A stretch of 64,000 nt of DNA from Ignavibacteria bacterium (GTDB taxonomy: Bacteria; Bacteroidota; Ignavibacteria; Kapaibacteriales; UBA961), in contig CANLII010000002.1 of the NCBI GenBank assembly GCA_947491315.1, forward strand, positions 62,001-126,000, in the 5' to 3' direction. Both the position numbers and the translations under genes were made by a program. The notes below the pieces were generated by a model. The model was not told the origin of the DNA. It ran no database searches and saw only the letters and a program-made list of their open reading frames with translations. Each line of letters opens with the position of its first letter. Position 1 is the first letter of the stretch. This document shows, piece by piece, positions 1-9,571 of this stretch.

Positions 1-494
1 ATGCTACGGTAGAAAGTATTTTGCATGAAGAAACCATCATGGTTCCCGGCATCAGCGGTCGTAATCCCTTGGAAATAAACAAAAGTCTCCTTGCTCGAAT
101 CATTGGTCCAAGATTAGAGGAAATTTTTGAACATTGTTTTGATGAATTAAGAAAATCCGGTTATATCCATCGTCTTCCTGCGGGAATAGTACTTACAGGT
201 GGCTCCTCATTATTGCATGGCAATGATGATTTGGCTTCGAGAATTTTCGGCATGCCAGTGAAGTTGGGGATTCCAAATGGAATGGATTTTGGTGGATTCG
301 GTAGTGAGATTGAACATCCCATGTTTTCAACTTCTGTCGGACTATTAATTGAACAAAAGAATATCCCAAGTACAAATGCTGAAACCCCAAAGCAAGAAAT
401 GATCCCGGAAATCAATAAAAGAAGTGAATCCACTGATAAGAATGAAAAACAATCATTCATTAAGAAGTTTTTTACCTTTTTTGATGAACTTTAA
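1..494 (+). CDS. ftsA: Cell division protein FtsA, C-terminal part (5' truncated by window edge)
   Basis: Frame is open to the window start (ATVESILHEETIMVPGISGR...); GIVLTGGSSLLHG actin/FtsA-like motif; directly upstream of ftsZ. Confidence 0.85.
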   Translation, partial: ATVESILHEETIMVPGISGRNPLEINKSLLARIIGPRLEEIFEHCFDELRKSGYIHRLPAGIVLTGGSSLLHGNDDLASRIFGMPVKLGIPNGMDFGGFGSEIEHPMFSTSVGLLIEQKNIPSTNAETPKQEMIPEINKRSESTDKNEKQSFIKKFFTFFDEL

Positions 495-667
495 TTTGAC
501 ATTGCCCCGCCTATTTCCTATATTGTCGAGCATGATTTACCTTTGCAGCTGGTAAATCACCCAAGCATACTCACATTATACAAATTCTGATACCATACTT
601 GTCATACAAGATATGCGATCTTTATTATGATAATTACTTTTTTCATAACACTTTTCCGGGGGGAAAT

Positions 668-2077
668 GTGATAACTATCGATACAGATTTAACCAAATAC
701 GGAGCAAAAATCCGTGTTATTGGCGTTGGTGGTGGTGGTGGAAATGCCATTAATAGCATGATACAACGCGGATTATCCGGGGTTGATTTCATTGCAGCTA
801 ATACAGATGCCCAGGCTCTGTCCAAAAATGCAGCTTCAATCAAATTGCATGTTGGAAAAGAGTCCACAAGAGGACTTGGCGCTGGTGGCAGACCTGAGAT
901 AGGCAAGGAAGCAGCGGAAGAAAATGCTGATGAAATTCGTGAGCATTTGGCTGGTAGTGACATGATCTTTGTCACAGCCGGAATGGGTGGTGGAACAGGT
1001 ACCGGTGGCGCGCCAGTTGTGGCAAGAATTGGTCGTGAACTTGGAGCATTGGTTGTTGGTATTGTCACCAACCCTTTTAATTTCGAAGCAAAGAAAAGAG
1101 CAAATATTGCTGAACAAGGAATCAATGAATTACGACAATATGTTGATGCATTGATTGTCATTCCAAATGAAAAACTTCTATCGATCATAGACCGCAATAC
1201 CTCTTTCATTGAGGCATTTCAAAAGGTAGATGATGTTCTGTATAATGCTACTCGCGGTATATCCGACATTATTTCTGGGAATGGATATATCAATGTTGAC
1301 TTTGCCGATGTACGCTCGATCATGAAAGACATGGGTGATGCACTCATGGGTATTGGTATAGCTTCCGGTGAACACAGAGCAATTTCCGCCGCACAAAATG
1401 CGCTCAATTCCCCATTGCTAGAGGGTGTTTCCATTTCAGGAGCACAAGGCTTGCTTGTAAATATAAGTGGTGGTTCAAGCATGACCATGCATGAAATTGG
1501 AGAAGCTGTTTCGATCATTGAGGAAAATGCCGGTAGTGATGTCAATCTCATCCATGGTATTGTCTACGATGAATCCCTTGATGATAAACTGATGATTACT
1601 GTTGTGGCAACCGGTTTCAAACGTGGACAATATATCTTGCCAAATGCATTAAATGTTCAACAGCAGAATCAAGAAAAAATCATTCCAGCACAAGTAGTGC
1701 AACAACCCACACCTGCTCCTATCATTAGAACAATTGCCGTTAATCCGCCTCAAGCTGATAATCGACAAACTAGAATTGTAGTGAAGCCGGTGAAGGTATA
1801 TGGTGACATTGATGATGAGCAATCAGCTCCTCAATTGTACCAGACTGTGCAAGAAAAACAACAAGAAGAACCAGTTCAAACAAATAGGAATCAACCCGCT
1901 TTCATGCGTCGTACAGATCCGAATATTGTTAGACAAGCAAATGGTGGATCCATTAGAATCAATTCTGTAAATGATTTACCTAATGGAGTGAGAAGTAATT
2001 CTCAGCCGGTGATTATTCGAGAACCAAAATCCTCAGTGGTTGAAAAACCAGCATTTTTGCGAAAGATAATGGACTAA
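668..2077 (+). CDS. ftsZ: Cell division protein FtsZ
   Basis: Tubulin/FtsZ signature GMGGGTGTGGAPVVA, GVGGGGGNAI, NTDAQAL. ORF opens at 599, but GTG at 668 after GGGGGGAAAT is the more likely start. Confidence 0.97.
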   Translation: MITIDTDLTKYGAKIRVIGVGGGGGNAINSMIQRGLSGVDFIAANTDAQALSKNAASIKLHVGKESTRGLGAGGRPEIGKEAAEENADEIREHLAGSDMIFVTAGMGGGTGTGGAPVVARIGRELGALVVGIVTNPFNFEAKKRANIAEQGINELRQYVDALIVIPNEKLLSIIDRNTSFIEAFQKVDDVLYNATRGISDIISGNGYINVDFADVRSIMKDMGDALMGIGIASGEHRAISAAQNALNSPLLEGVSISGAQGLLVNISGGSSMTMHEIGEAVSIIEENAGSDVNLIHGIVYDESLDDKLMITVVATGFKRGQYILPNALNVQQQNQEKIIPAQVVQQPTPAPIIRTIAVNPPQADNRQTRIVVKPVKVYGDIDDEQSAPQLYQTVQEKQQEEPVQTNRNQPAFMRRTDPNIVRQANGGSIRINSVNDLPNGVRSNSQPVIIREPKSSVVEKPAFLRKIMD

Positions 2078-2084
2078 AAAAACG

Positions 2085-2114
2085 AAACCCTGATTCAATG
2101 AATCAGGGTTTTTG
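2085..2114. terminator. Bidirectional intrinsic terminator between convergent ftsZ and purB
   Basis: Perfect 12-bp stem AAACCCTGATTC-AAT-GAATCAGGGTTT with T/A tracts on both sides. Confidence 0.9.
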
Positions 2115-2116
2115 CT

Positions 2117-3412
2117 TTATAGTCCACATCGTTCGAAAATGATATCTACGCTCTTCTGCAATGTCGTTCCCTTGCCAAAAATCTCTTTCAATTCTTGTTC
2201 GGAAATTATATTTGTTACTTCTTCATCCTCAGTAAGATTCAGAAGAAGCGAAGTTTTTTCCTGCCATGTTTTCATCGCTGATCTTTGTACCAATGCATAT
2301 GATTCCTCTCTGGTGAGACCTCTGCGCACAAATTCAAGAAGAATAGTTTGGGAGAATACAAGACCATATGTCTTTTCAATATTACTTTTCATTGTTTCCG
2401 GATATACCAATAACTTATCAATCATATTGATGGATAATTCCAGCATATAATCCAATGTGATCGTAGAATCCGGACATATCACGCGTTCTACACTACTATG
2501 AGAAATATCTCTTTCATGCCACAAAGCATTATTCTCCATGGCAGCCATCGCATTTCCACGCAGTAATCTTGCAAGTCCACAAATACGCTCTGAGACGATT
2601 GGATTACGCTTATGTGGCATTGCAGAACTTCCCTTTTGACCTTTTGAGAAATACTCTTCCGCTTCCAATACTTCAGATCTTTGTAGATGTCTGATTTCTG
2701 TAGCAATTTTTTCAAGGGATGAACCAATAATTGCTATAACTGAAAGAAATTCAGCGTGACGATCTCTTTGCACCACTTGAGTGGAAACCGGAGCAAATGA
2801 CAGACCAAGCTTCTTGCAAACATATTCTTCAACATATGGGGAAAGATGTTCGAATGTTCCAACAGCTCCTGAAATCTTACCTGTTGCAGCATGTTTTATA
2901 GCTTGTTCAAGTCGAATAATATTACGTTTTGACTCTTCAAACCATAGAGCACATTTTAAACCAAATGTCGTGGGCTCTGCATGAATTCCATGTGTTCTCC
3001 CAACACAGACTGCATACTTAAATTCTTTTGCTTTAGCAGCAAGAACATCCTTCAAGCGATAAAGTGATGCGAGTAATGATTCACCGGATTGCTTCATTTG
3101 AACTGCAAGACATGTATCGAGAACATCACTTGAGGTCATTCCCATGTGAATGAATCGAGAACTTGGTCCAACATACTCAGCAACATTCGTTAAGAAGGCT
3201 ATCACATCATGCTTTGTGGTCATCTCAATTTCAAGGACTTTTTCAACGTCAAACTGTGCCCTTTCACGGATGATGCGAACATCTTCCGCAGGAATCAATC
3301 CTAATTCAGATTGAGCTTCGCATGCAAGAATTTCAATTTCAAGCCAGATTGCATACTTGTTTTGATCTTCCCAAATATTGCCCATTTCGGGTCTGGTATA
3401 ACGACTAATCAT
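2117..3412 (-). CDS. purB: Adenylosuccinate lyase
   Basis: GSSAMPHKRNP signature; TSSDVLDT; full-length 431 aa. Confidence 0.97.
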   Translation of the reverse strand: MISRYTRPEMGNIWEDQNKYAIWLEIEILACEAQSELGLIPAEDVRIIRERAQFDVEKVLEIEMTTKHDVIAFLTNVAEYVGPSSRFIHMGMTSSDVLDTCLAVQMKQSGESLLASLYRLKDVLAAKAKEFKYAVCVGRTHGIHAEPTTFGLKCALWFEESKRNIIRLEQAIKHAATGKISGAVGTFEHLSPYVEEYVCKKLGLSFAPVSTQVVQRDRHAEFLSVIAIIGSSLEKIATEIRHLQRSEVLEAEEYFSKGQKGSSAMPHKRNPIVSERICGLARLLRGNAMAAMENNALWHERDISHSSVERVICPDSTITLDYMLELSINMIDKLLVYPETMKSNIEKTYGLVFSQTILLEFVRRGLTREESYALVQRSAMKTWQEKTSLLLNLTEDEEVTNIISEQELKEIFGKGTTLQKSVDIIFERCGL

Positions 3413-4335
3413 GATGATGCTTGGTGTTGTTTCAAAATAGTGAGTGCTTGTTGATATTTGGATGTAATTGCATCTACTACCTGCTCAGGTAAATGAGGAG
3501 CAGGTGCTTGTTTATTCCAATCGAGCATATCCAAATAATCTCTTAAAACTTGTTTGTCAAAATTTTCTTGTACTTGTCCCAGTGCATACGAATCCTTCAA
3601 CCAATATCTTGATGAATCAGGAGTTAGCGCTTCATCTATAAGTATGAGCATACCATCCTCGTCCACACCAAACTCGAATTTGGTATCTGCCAAAATGATA
3701 CCTCGTTTCAGAGCATATTCATGAGCAAAAGCATAGAGCTCAAGTGAATATTGTTTAGCTTCTACTGCTCGATCACCGCATAATATTATTGCCTGTTCGA
3801 GGGTGATATTTTCATCATGTCCTTTTTCAGCTTTGGTTGCAGGAGTAAAGATAGGTGCATTCAATTGTTCGGATTGATGCAAACCATCCGGAAGCTCAAT
3901 TCCACATACAATTCCTGAAGATGCATATTCCTTCCAGCCTGAACCGGCCAAATAACCTCTAATAACGCATTCTATGGGTAATGGAGAAGTTTTCTTGACA
4001 AGCATGGAGCAGCCTTCCAATTGATCGGCAAAAGGTTTGCATATCTCAGGATAGTCTGCAGGATTGGAACTGATCACATGATTTGGGATGATATGTTTGG
4101 TCAACTCAAACCAAAAAAGAGATAATTCCGTGAGAATTTTCCCTTTTCCCGGAATGGGATCTTCCATTATGACATCGAAAGCGGAAATACGATCTGTTGC
4201 TACGATCAGGAGAGTTTTGCCAAGATCATAGACATCGCGAACCTTTCCTCTACGGAATAAGGGTAAACCTTTAAAATCGGTAAATCTGATTGCTTGTTCC
4301 ATGGTACTTTTGAAAGGAATTTTGTGGGTTTTCAT
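3409..4335 (-). CDS. purC: Phosphoribosylaminoimidazole-succinocarboxamide synthase
   Basis: RRGKVRDVYDLG, LPIECVIRGYLAGSGWKEY, LADTKFEFG motifs; 4-nt overlap with purB. Confidence 0.96.
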   Translation of the reverse strand: MKTHKIPFKSTMEQAIRFTDFKGLPLFRRGKVRDVYDLGKTLLIVATDRISAFDVIMEDPIPGKGKILTELSLFWFELTKHIIPNHVISSNPADYPEICKPFADQLEGCSMLVKKTSPLPIECVIRGYLAGSGWKEYASSGIVCGIELPDGLHQSEQLNAPIFTPATKAEKGHDENITLEQAIILCGDRAVEAKQYSLELYAFAHEYALKRGIILADTKFEFGVDEDGMLILIDEALTPDSSRYWLKDSYALGQVQENFDKQVLRDYLDMLDWNKQAPAPHLPEQVVDAITSKYQQALTILKQHQASS

Positions 4336-4415
4336 TCCAAATTTACTAAAATTGACTGGGCATTACTGCTTAGAGTTTTCAACATTACAACTATGTGGTT
4401 TCTCTATTGATTTCG

Positions 4416-4423
4416 TATCTTTG
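4416..4423 (+). promoter_or_regulatory. Bacteroidota-type -7 element (TATCTTTG)
   Basis: Matches TAnnTTTG, 24 nt upstream of the ATG at 4447; no clear -33 TTTG. Confidence 0.4.
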
Positions 4424-4446
4424 CATATTAATTTTTGGAGTTCAGC

Positions 4447-4746
4447 ATGTCAGCCTCAAAATCACGACGCCAAATCGGGAAACAAAAGCAACAAACAGTT
4501 TCCTCTGCTTCATGGAATTTCCCTCTTCATTCATATAATTATAAGATCATCGGCTCTGGTATAATTGTTATTGCAATAGCGTATGGATTGATGTCTACTG
4601 CAATTTCGGATGATCCGACACAATGGAATAATCCTTTGGCTGTGACCATTGCTCCGGTACTTCTTGCAATTGGTTATTGCGGTATTATACCTTATGGTTT
4701 ACTGGCTCGTAAGAAAGAAACCGCAGAGATTTCATCAGAATCTTAA
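4447..4746 (+). CDS. DUF3098-like small membrane protein
   Basis: Two hydrophobic helices with NPLAVTIAPVLLAIGYCGIIPYGLL; ORF opens at 4435, ATG at 4447 (MSASKSRRQ) after TGGAG preferred. Confidence 0.6.
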   Translation: MSASKSRRQIGKQKQQTVSSASWNFPLHSYNYKIIGSGIIVIAIAYGLMSTAISDDPTQWNNPLAVTIAPVLLAIGYCGIIPYGLLARKKETAEISSES

Positions 4747-4754
4747 TACAACAC

Positions 4755-5135
4755 ATGAATGAGGGGCAAAGAATAACAACTGAAAAAACCATTGATGCAA
4801 TGGCAGACTCTATAAAACCCGGTCAAGAAGAGCAGGTTCTTAGAGATATTCCACAAAAGATGGAGCAATTGGAGCATTCAAAAAGTAATACAATCAGGGA
4901 ATTATTACATAATGTTCGTATTGCATTTTCAATGCTTAGAGACTCCGACTATTCCCTCTCATGGAAAACAAAAACTCTCTTGATAGCAGGATTGGTTTAT
5001 TTCCTTCTACCCACTGATTTAACGCCTGATTTCATACCCTTGATTGGCTATATCGATGATGCCGCTGTTATGACTGCAATCTTCAAAAGGATTGCACATG
5101 AAGTGAAACACTATAAGCTGATGCGTAAAATCTAA
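4755..5135 (+). CDS. YkvA-family DUF1232 protein
   Basis: KTLLIAGLVYFLLPTDLTPDFIPLIGYIDDAAVM is the DUF1232 core. Confidence 0.85.
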   Translation: MNEGQRITTEKTIDAMADSIKPGQEEQVLRDIPQKMEQLEHSKSNTIRELLHNVRIAFSMLRDSDYSLSWKTKTLLIAGLVYFLLPTDLTPDFIPLIGYIDDAAVMTAIFKRIAHEVKHYKLMRKI

Positions 5136-5812
5136 GACTTCTCACCGGGAGTCATTTTGGTTGCTCTTAGCAAACCAATAATCCATTGTTTTAAGTCATC
5201 CACAATTGATTGATGTTTCCCAATATCTGTCATAGATGGAAGATGTTCTGAAAAGTATCGTTGATACAATGACATTTCAATAATCGTTGAAGCCAGAGCT
5301 TTTGGAAATGGATAATCAGGACTATATTCGGATAATAAATCGGCTATATGGGAAGTAGTCGATTTCAATGTGCGAAATGCACCATGATTATTGTCGGCAT
5401 CCACATGTTTAGTCATGAATGTTTTTACAGATTCACCTATAACTATAGCATAAATCACTTCTCCGGGTATCTTTCCATTCTCATATGGAATATCGGGTGA
5501 AGTGCATAGTAAATCCACTATTGAATACAACTTCTCTTCATGAGATGCATTAGAGTGGATGATTATCTCGCAATGTTGATCGATCATACCCCAATACATT
5601 GCCATGATAAAAAGGAGAAATTTATGTTTGTTCTCAAAATATCTATAGATAGATGCTTCGGGGGAACCAATCGCTTTACCTAGTTTTTTGAAATTCATTT
5701 CTTCAAATCCCAGCTCTGCGATCATATAAATACCATTCTTAACAATGCTTCTTCCCAATTCGGTTTGTCTTGGGTCTTTGAGAGCAAAGTGAATGATGGA
5801 TGCAAAAGCCAT
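5132..5812 (-). CDS. TetR/AcrR family transcriptional regulator
   Basis: N-terminal HTH KDPRQTELGRSIVKNGIYMIAELGFEEMNFKKLGKAIGSPEASIYRYFENKHKFLLF. Confidence 0.88.
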   Translation of the reverse strand: MAFASIIHFALKDPRQTELGRSIVKNGIYMIAELGFEEMNFKKLGKAIGSPEASIYRYFENKHKFLLFIMAMYWGMIDQHCEIIIHSNASHEEKLYSIVDLLCTSPDIPYENGKIPGEVIYAIVIGESVKTFMTKHVDADNNHGAFRTLKSTTSHIADLLSEYSPDYPFPKALASTIIEMSLYQRYFSEHLPSMTDIGKHQSIVDDLKQWIIGLLRATKMTPGEKS

Positions 5813-6033
5813 ATCTCTTGTTCCATCTTCGAGGCAAACATCGAAGCCGTCAATCGTGCATATTCAATCTCTTCTCCTGAATTCTCAAGTGCAATTGCAT
5901 GAAGGCCAAGCAAAGTTGAGGTTGATGTTGATTCTAAACATGAATCCGACAAATTCAAACCATGTTTTTGTTTCATGTCAAGAATATGAGATATAATCAT
6001 TCTTCTCAATATCAATTGATAATCTTGAATCAA
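5722..6033 (-). CDS. Hypothetical protein (103 aa, TTG start), overlaps the TetR gene by 91 nt
   Basis: Open frame; TTGA overlap with the upstream ORF; alpha-helical composition; no recognised domain. Confidence 0.45.
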   Translation of the reverse strand: MIQDYQLILRRMIISHILDMKQKHGLNLSDSCLESTSTSTLLGLHAIALENSGEEIEYARLTASMFASKMEQEIWLLHPSFTLLSKTQDKPNWEEALLRMVFI

Positions 6034-6470
6034 ACGCTGAATATCGGAAGAGTGATTGTAATCGGAGTATTAGAAGGATAAAGAACACCGAAAAATGCAT
6101 CGGGAGTCTTTTCAAACAACACACATAATGAAGCAGTGTCAAGGTCATGTATTGTAGATTGATCTGTCCAGTATGGAATCACGGCAGGAAAACGAATCGG
6201 ACCATTGGTTTCAGTCATGGATATCGAATCAAAGACATATACCGATGAGTAGATACCCATGAGCTTGGCAGCATCTTTAAGTATAAATCCACTTGTCCAA
6301 AATGGATACTTTAAACCCGGCAAGAACTCTGTATCTAGTGATTCATTGATCACATTTGATGATTGCTCAAAAAAATCATCCACCTGATGAGGAAACATCT
6401 CTTTGTCTGTGGATGTCAGAGATTCAAGAACCGAAATAAGTGTTGATTTCATAATTGATTCAAATATCAA
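6030..6470 (-). CDS. Hypothetical protein, first ORF of the TetR operon
   Basis: 146-aa ORF, same strand, overlapping the next ORF; no recognised domain. Confidence 0.55.
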   Translation of the reverse strand: MIFESIMKSTLISVLESLTSTDKEMFPHQVDDFFEQSSNVINESLDTEFLPGLKYPFWTSGFILKDAAKLMGIYSSVYVFDSISMTETNGPIRFPAVIPYWTDQSTIHDLDTASLCVLFEKTPDAFFGVLYPSNTPITITLPIFSV

Positions 6471-6480
6471 AAGAATGATC

Positions 6481-6497
6481 TGATAGTATTACTATCA
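6481..6497. promoter_or_regulatory. Candidate TetR operator palindrome
   Basis: Perfect 17-bp palindrome TGATAGTA-T-TACTATCA, 10 nt upstream of the first ORF of the TetR operon. Confidence 0.5.
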
Positions 6498-6541
6498 AAA
6501 ACAGTTCCCAAACGATCTGAACCGTGCATTATTGTTATGAA

Positions 6542-7399
6542 TCATCCAAGTTGAGTGATAACAACTCCTATAATTGCGATAATCGCACCAAATATGAAAA
6601 ATTCACTCGGAAGGGCATTAAACAGGAAATACGCCATTACTGTGGTTAAAACCGGTTGAATATTATTGAATACAGCCAGTTTGCTTGCCTCCATTTTAGT
6701 CAAGGCAATATACCATAAAGCATATCCGAGACCGCTTGTAATCACGCCTAAATAAAACAGTTGAAACCAAATCGATGAATCATATGTGGTGGGAGCTATT
6801 TCAAATGGCAATGACATAGCAATCGGAACATACAGAATCAAACCTGTGAACATGCTTATTCCCGTGGTAAATATGCCTCCATATTTCATGGCATATTTTT
6901 TACCCATTGTAGTATATACTGCCCATGAAATACTAGCCATGAGAACCATGATATTCCCAAGAAACTGTTCACTGCCAAATGCCAATCCATTTTCAAATAA
7001 GACAATGAATGTTCCAATCATCGCTATGATGATGCCAAACAGCTTCCGTTTTGTCAAGGTCTCACCCAGAAATATGACTGCAATCATCAATACGAATGCA
7101 GGTGTGAGTGCATAAGCAAGAGAAGCATTTGCCGGAGTTGTATATCGAACACCCCAAATAAACAATAACTGATTGATCGGCATATTCAAAGCACCAAGCA
7201 CAAAGAAACCCAATATGTCTTCTTTCTCTATAGTTTTCATACTCTTACGGATGACCAAGAACCATACTCCATAAGCCATTACCGAAAAGAAGCCTCTGAA
7301 AAGAACAACCGTTGAAGGATGAATGAGCGAAGTGATATGTTTTGCGAATAAATGCGTGCTTGAGGCAATGATTTGTTGCAGGAGTATTAAAGGATACAT
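6542..7399 (-). CDS. EamA/DMT superfamily transporter
   Basis: Ten hydrophobic segments; two EamA halves (ITSLIHPSTVVLFRGFFSV; ASISWAVYTTMGKKYA; SGLGYALWYIALTKMEAS). Confidence 0.9.
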   Translation of the reverse strand: MYPLILLQQIIASSTHLFAKHITSLIHPSTVVLFRGFFSVMAYGVWFLVIRKSMKTIEKEDILGFFVLGALNMPINQLLFIWGVRYTTPANASLAYALTPAFVLMIAVIFLGETLTKRKLFGIIIAMIGTFIVLFENGLAFGSEQFLGNIMVLMASISWAVYTTMGKKYAMKYGGIFTTGISMFTGLILYVPIAMSLPFEIAPTTYDSSIWFQLFYLGVITSGLGYALWYIALTKMEASKLAVFNNIQPVLTTVMAYFLFNALPSEFFIFGAIIAIIGVVITQLG

Positions 7400-7441
7400 G
7401 AAGGATATTCAGAAGAAATGTGTGAATTTGCATCATAGCAC

Positions 7442-7449
7442 TAAATTTG
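7442..7449 (+). promoter_or_regulatory. Bacteroidota-type -7 element (TAAATTTG)
   Basis: TAnnTTTG match 30 nt upstream of the ATG at 7479. Confidence 0.35.
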
Positions 7450-7478
7450 TGCCATTCATTGATCAATTATGACCTACT

Positions 7479-8489
7479 ATGTCAGAATCAGAGAAAGTAT
7501 TCAGTTTTGATGCGAATATTTCTATTCACCCTTTTGGTGATGGTAAGATAACCGATGGACTTTGGGATGAATTCGTTCGAACATCCGATAATGGGACAAT
7601 GTTCCATTTACGGAAGTTTCTCACATATCATCCCGAAGGAAGATTTGAAGATCATTCTTTGTATGTTTTGAGAAATGAGAAACTTTTCGCGGTTTTTCCG
7701 GCAATTCAACAAAAGCGTGATGGGAAATGGATGTTGAATTCACATGGGGGTGCATCTTATGGAGGATTTGTGTATCCGGCTCAATGCAATATTCGAGATG
7801 CATTTTTAATGGTTGAGCGATTGATTGAATATGCCCAAGAACATGATTTCGAGGGTATTCAACTCACTCTTCCCCCGATGATGTATGCAAAGCACTTGTC
7901 GAATTATCTTGATTTTGCACTTGTAAAACATGGATTTTCTTACCTTAAAAGAGAGATTTCTAGTCTTGTGGATTTACGAAGTCCTAAAGATATTGAAAGT
8001 GAATTTCGTCCAGAAGCAAGAACTGCATTAAATAAAGCACGCAAGTCCGGCATCGTGATCAAACAATCAAATGATTATCATGCCTATTATGATATTCTTA
8101 AAAATAATCTTCGGATGCGTCATGGAGTTCAGCCTACTCATTCACTAGAAGAATTGATGGATCTTACAGAGCGTTTTCCGGAAGACATCAAATTATGGGG
8201 TGCCTATTTGGATGATCGAATGATTGCTGGAGTCTGTACATTTGCCGCAAATGAAGAAGTGATTTTGGCATTTTACATTAGTCATGATGATGATTTTCAA
8301 GAATATAGAGCCGTGAATTTACTCTTTGCAACCATCATGGAAGAATCAGCGAAGCTCCGTTTTTCCTATTTAGATTTTGGGATTTTCACAGTGAATATGG
8401 ATCCTAATTGGGGACTAGGCAGATTCAAGGAAAATTTTGGAAGTCGAGGAATTTTCAGAGATACATTCATCAAGTACTTTCATTCTTGA
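7479..8489 (+). CDS. FemAB/GNAT-like N-acyltransferase
   Basis: EFRPEARTALNKARKSGIVIKQSNDYHAYYDILKNNLRMRHGVQPTHSLEELMDL and YLDFGIFT are typical of FemAB-like/Acetyltransf_6 proteins. Confidence 0.7.
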   Translation: MSESEKVFSFDANISIHPFGDGKITDGLWDEFVRTSDNGTMFHLRKFLTYHPEGRFEDHSLYVLRNEKLFAVFPAIQQKRDGKWMLNSHGGASYGGFVYPAQCNIRDAFLMVERLIEYAQEHDFEGIQLTLPPMMYAKHLSNYLDFALVKHGFSYLKREISSLVDLRSPKDIESEFRPEARTALNKARKSGIVIKQSNDYHAYYDILKNNLRMRHGVQPTHSLEELMDLTERFPEDIKLWGAYLDDRMIAGVCTFAANEEVILAFYISHDDDFQEYRAVNLLFATIMEESAKLRFSYLDFGIFTVNMDPNWGLGRFKENFGSRGIFRDTFIKYFHS

Positions 8490-9571
8490 TGCAAAAATCC
8501 GTTCTTCATATTGCACCTGAGAATTTTGCCGGCGTACCATACGATTTCATGCGCATGCACAAAGCACACGGTGATCATTCCAGACTCATTACATTGCATA
8601 AAAATCCACTTGGTTTTACCGAGGATATTTGTCTTAATTTACCCATCTCACGCTCCAGTTTAGCAAAATCATATCGATTGTCACGATCACTAGTGAAACA
8701 AAGTATAAACCGTACAAATGCAGTGTATTGGAAACCTAAATCATTCATTGATTCACTTTACTTTTCCCTTCAAACAAGATCACGCATTTCAAGTATTGAA
8801 CAATTGATCAACTCAGAACAACTCGATACATTTGATATCATTCACTATGATGGCGGTTTGGATTTCACTCGTGATTCCCGTTTTGCCAAGCGTTGGAAAG
8901 CAATGGGTAAATCAATTATTACTTGCTATTATGGAAGCGATCTCAGAGCAAGAGGCATCATTCGCGAAATGGATGAAATGTCGGACTTGAAGCTAACTTC
9001 TGAATTCGATCATCTTGCAATGAAAGATGATTTGGAATATGTGTTTTATCCGTATGATTCAAGTGAATTGCCTACCATTCAACCGGAAAAAGACTTCACC
9101 AATATTCGCATCGTACATTCTCCGACAAATAGATTGTACAAAGGAACTGAGCTCATACTCTCTGTGATTGAAAAGCTTAAAAAATCTTTTACTTTTGAGT
9201 TTTTATTGCTCGAGAATCTTCCACGACATGATGTTCTTTCCATCAAATCACAATGCACAATTTCTATAGATCAAGTTGGTGGTTCCTTTGGTGGAACTGG
9301 TTATGGGAAAGCAGGAATTGAATCATTGGCGATGGGCATACCAACCATCACGAATATGACTGATGACTATGTACAGTGGCTACCTGATAATCCATTCATC
9401 GTAGCTAACACTGCAAAACAACTAGAAGAATCATTGATAGAATTGATTGAGTCCCCAAAGTTATGTCAAGTGCTTGGCGAGAAAGGAAAACAATGGGTTC
9501 ATTCTCATCATTCCTATGAAAAAGTCAATGAGCATCTGAAATCACTGTATCACAAATACGGAATTCTTTGA
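8489..9571 (+). CDS. Glycosyltransferase-like protein (GT-B type)
   Basis: TGATG overlap with the upstream stop; VHSPTNRLYKGTELILSVIEKLK and GGTGYGKAGIESLAMGIPTITN; true start at 8489 (MQKSVLHIAPENFAG), not 8408. Confidence 0.75.
   Translation: MQKSVLHIAPENFAGVPYDFMRMHKAHGDHSRLITLHKNPLGFTEDICLNLPISRSSLAKSYRLSRSLVKQSINRTNAVYWKPKSFIDSLYFSLQTRSRISSIEQLINSEQLDTFDIIHYDGGLDFTRDSRFAKRWKAMGKSIITCYYGSDLRARGIIREMDEMSDLKLTSEFDHLAMKDDLEYVFYPYDSSELPTIQPEKDFTNIRIVHSPTNRLYKGTELILSVIEKLKKSFTFEFLLLENLPRHDVLSIKSQCTISIDQVGGSFGGTGYGKAGIESLAMGIPTITNMTDDYVQWLPDNPFIVANTAKQLEESLIELIESPKLCQVLGEKGKQWVHSHHSYEKVNEHLKSLYHKYGIL

Noticed and set aside
643-1209. 188-aa minus-strand ORF inside ftsZ
   Set aside because: Antisense shadow of a strongly conserved gene; low-complexity composition and no domain
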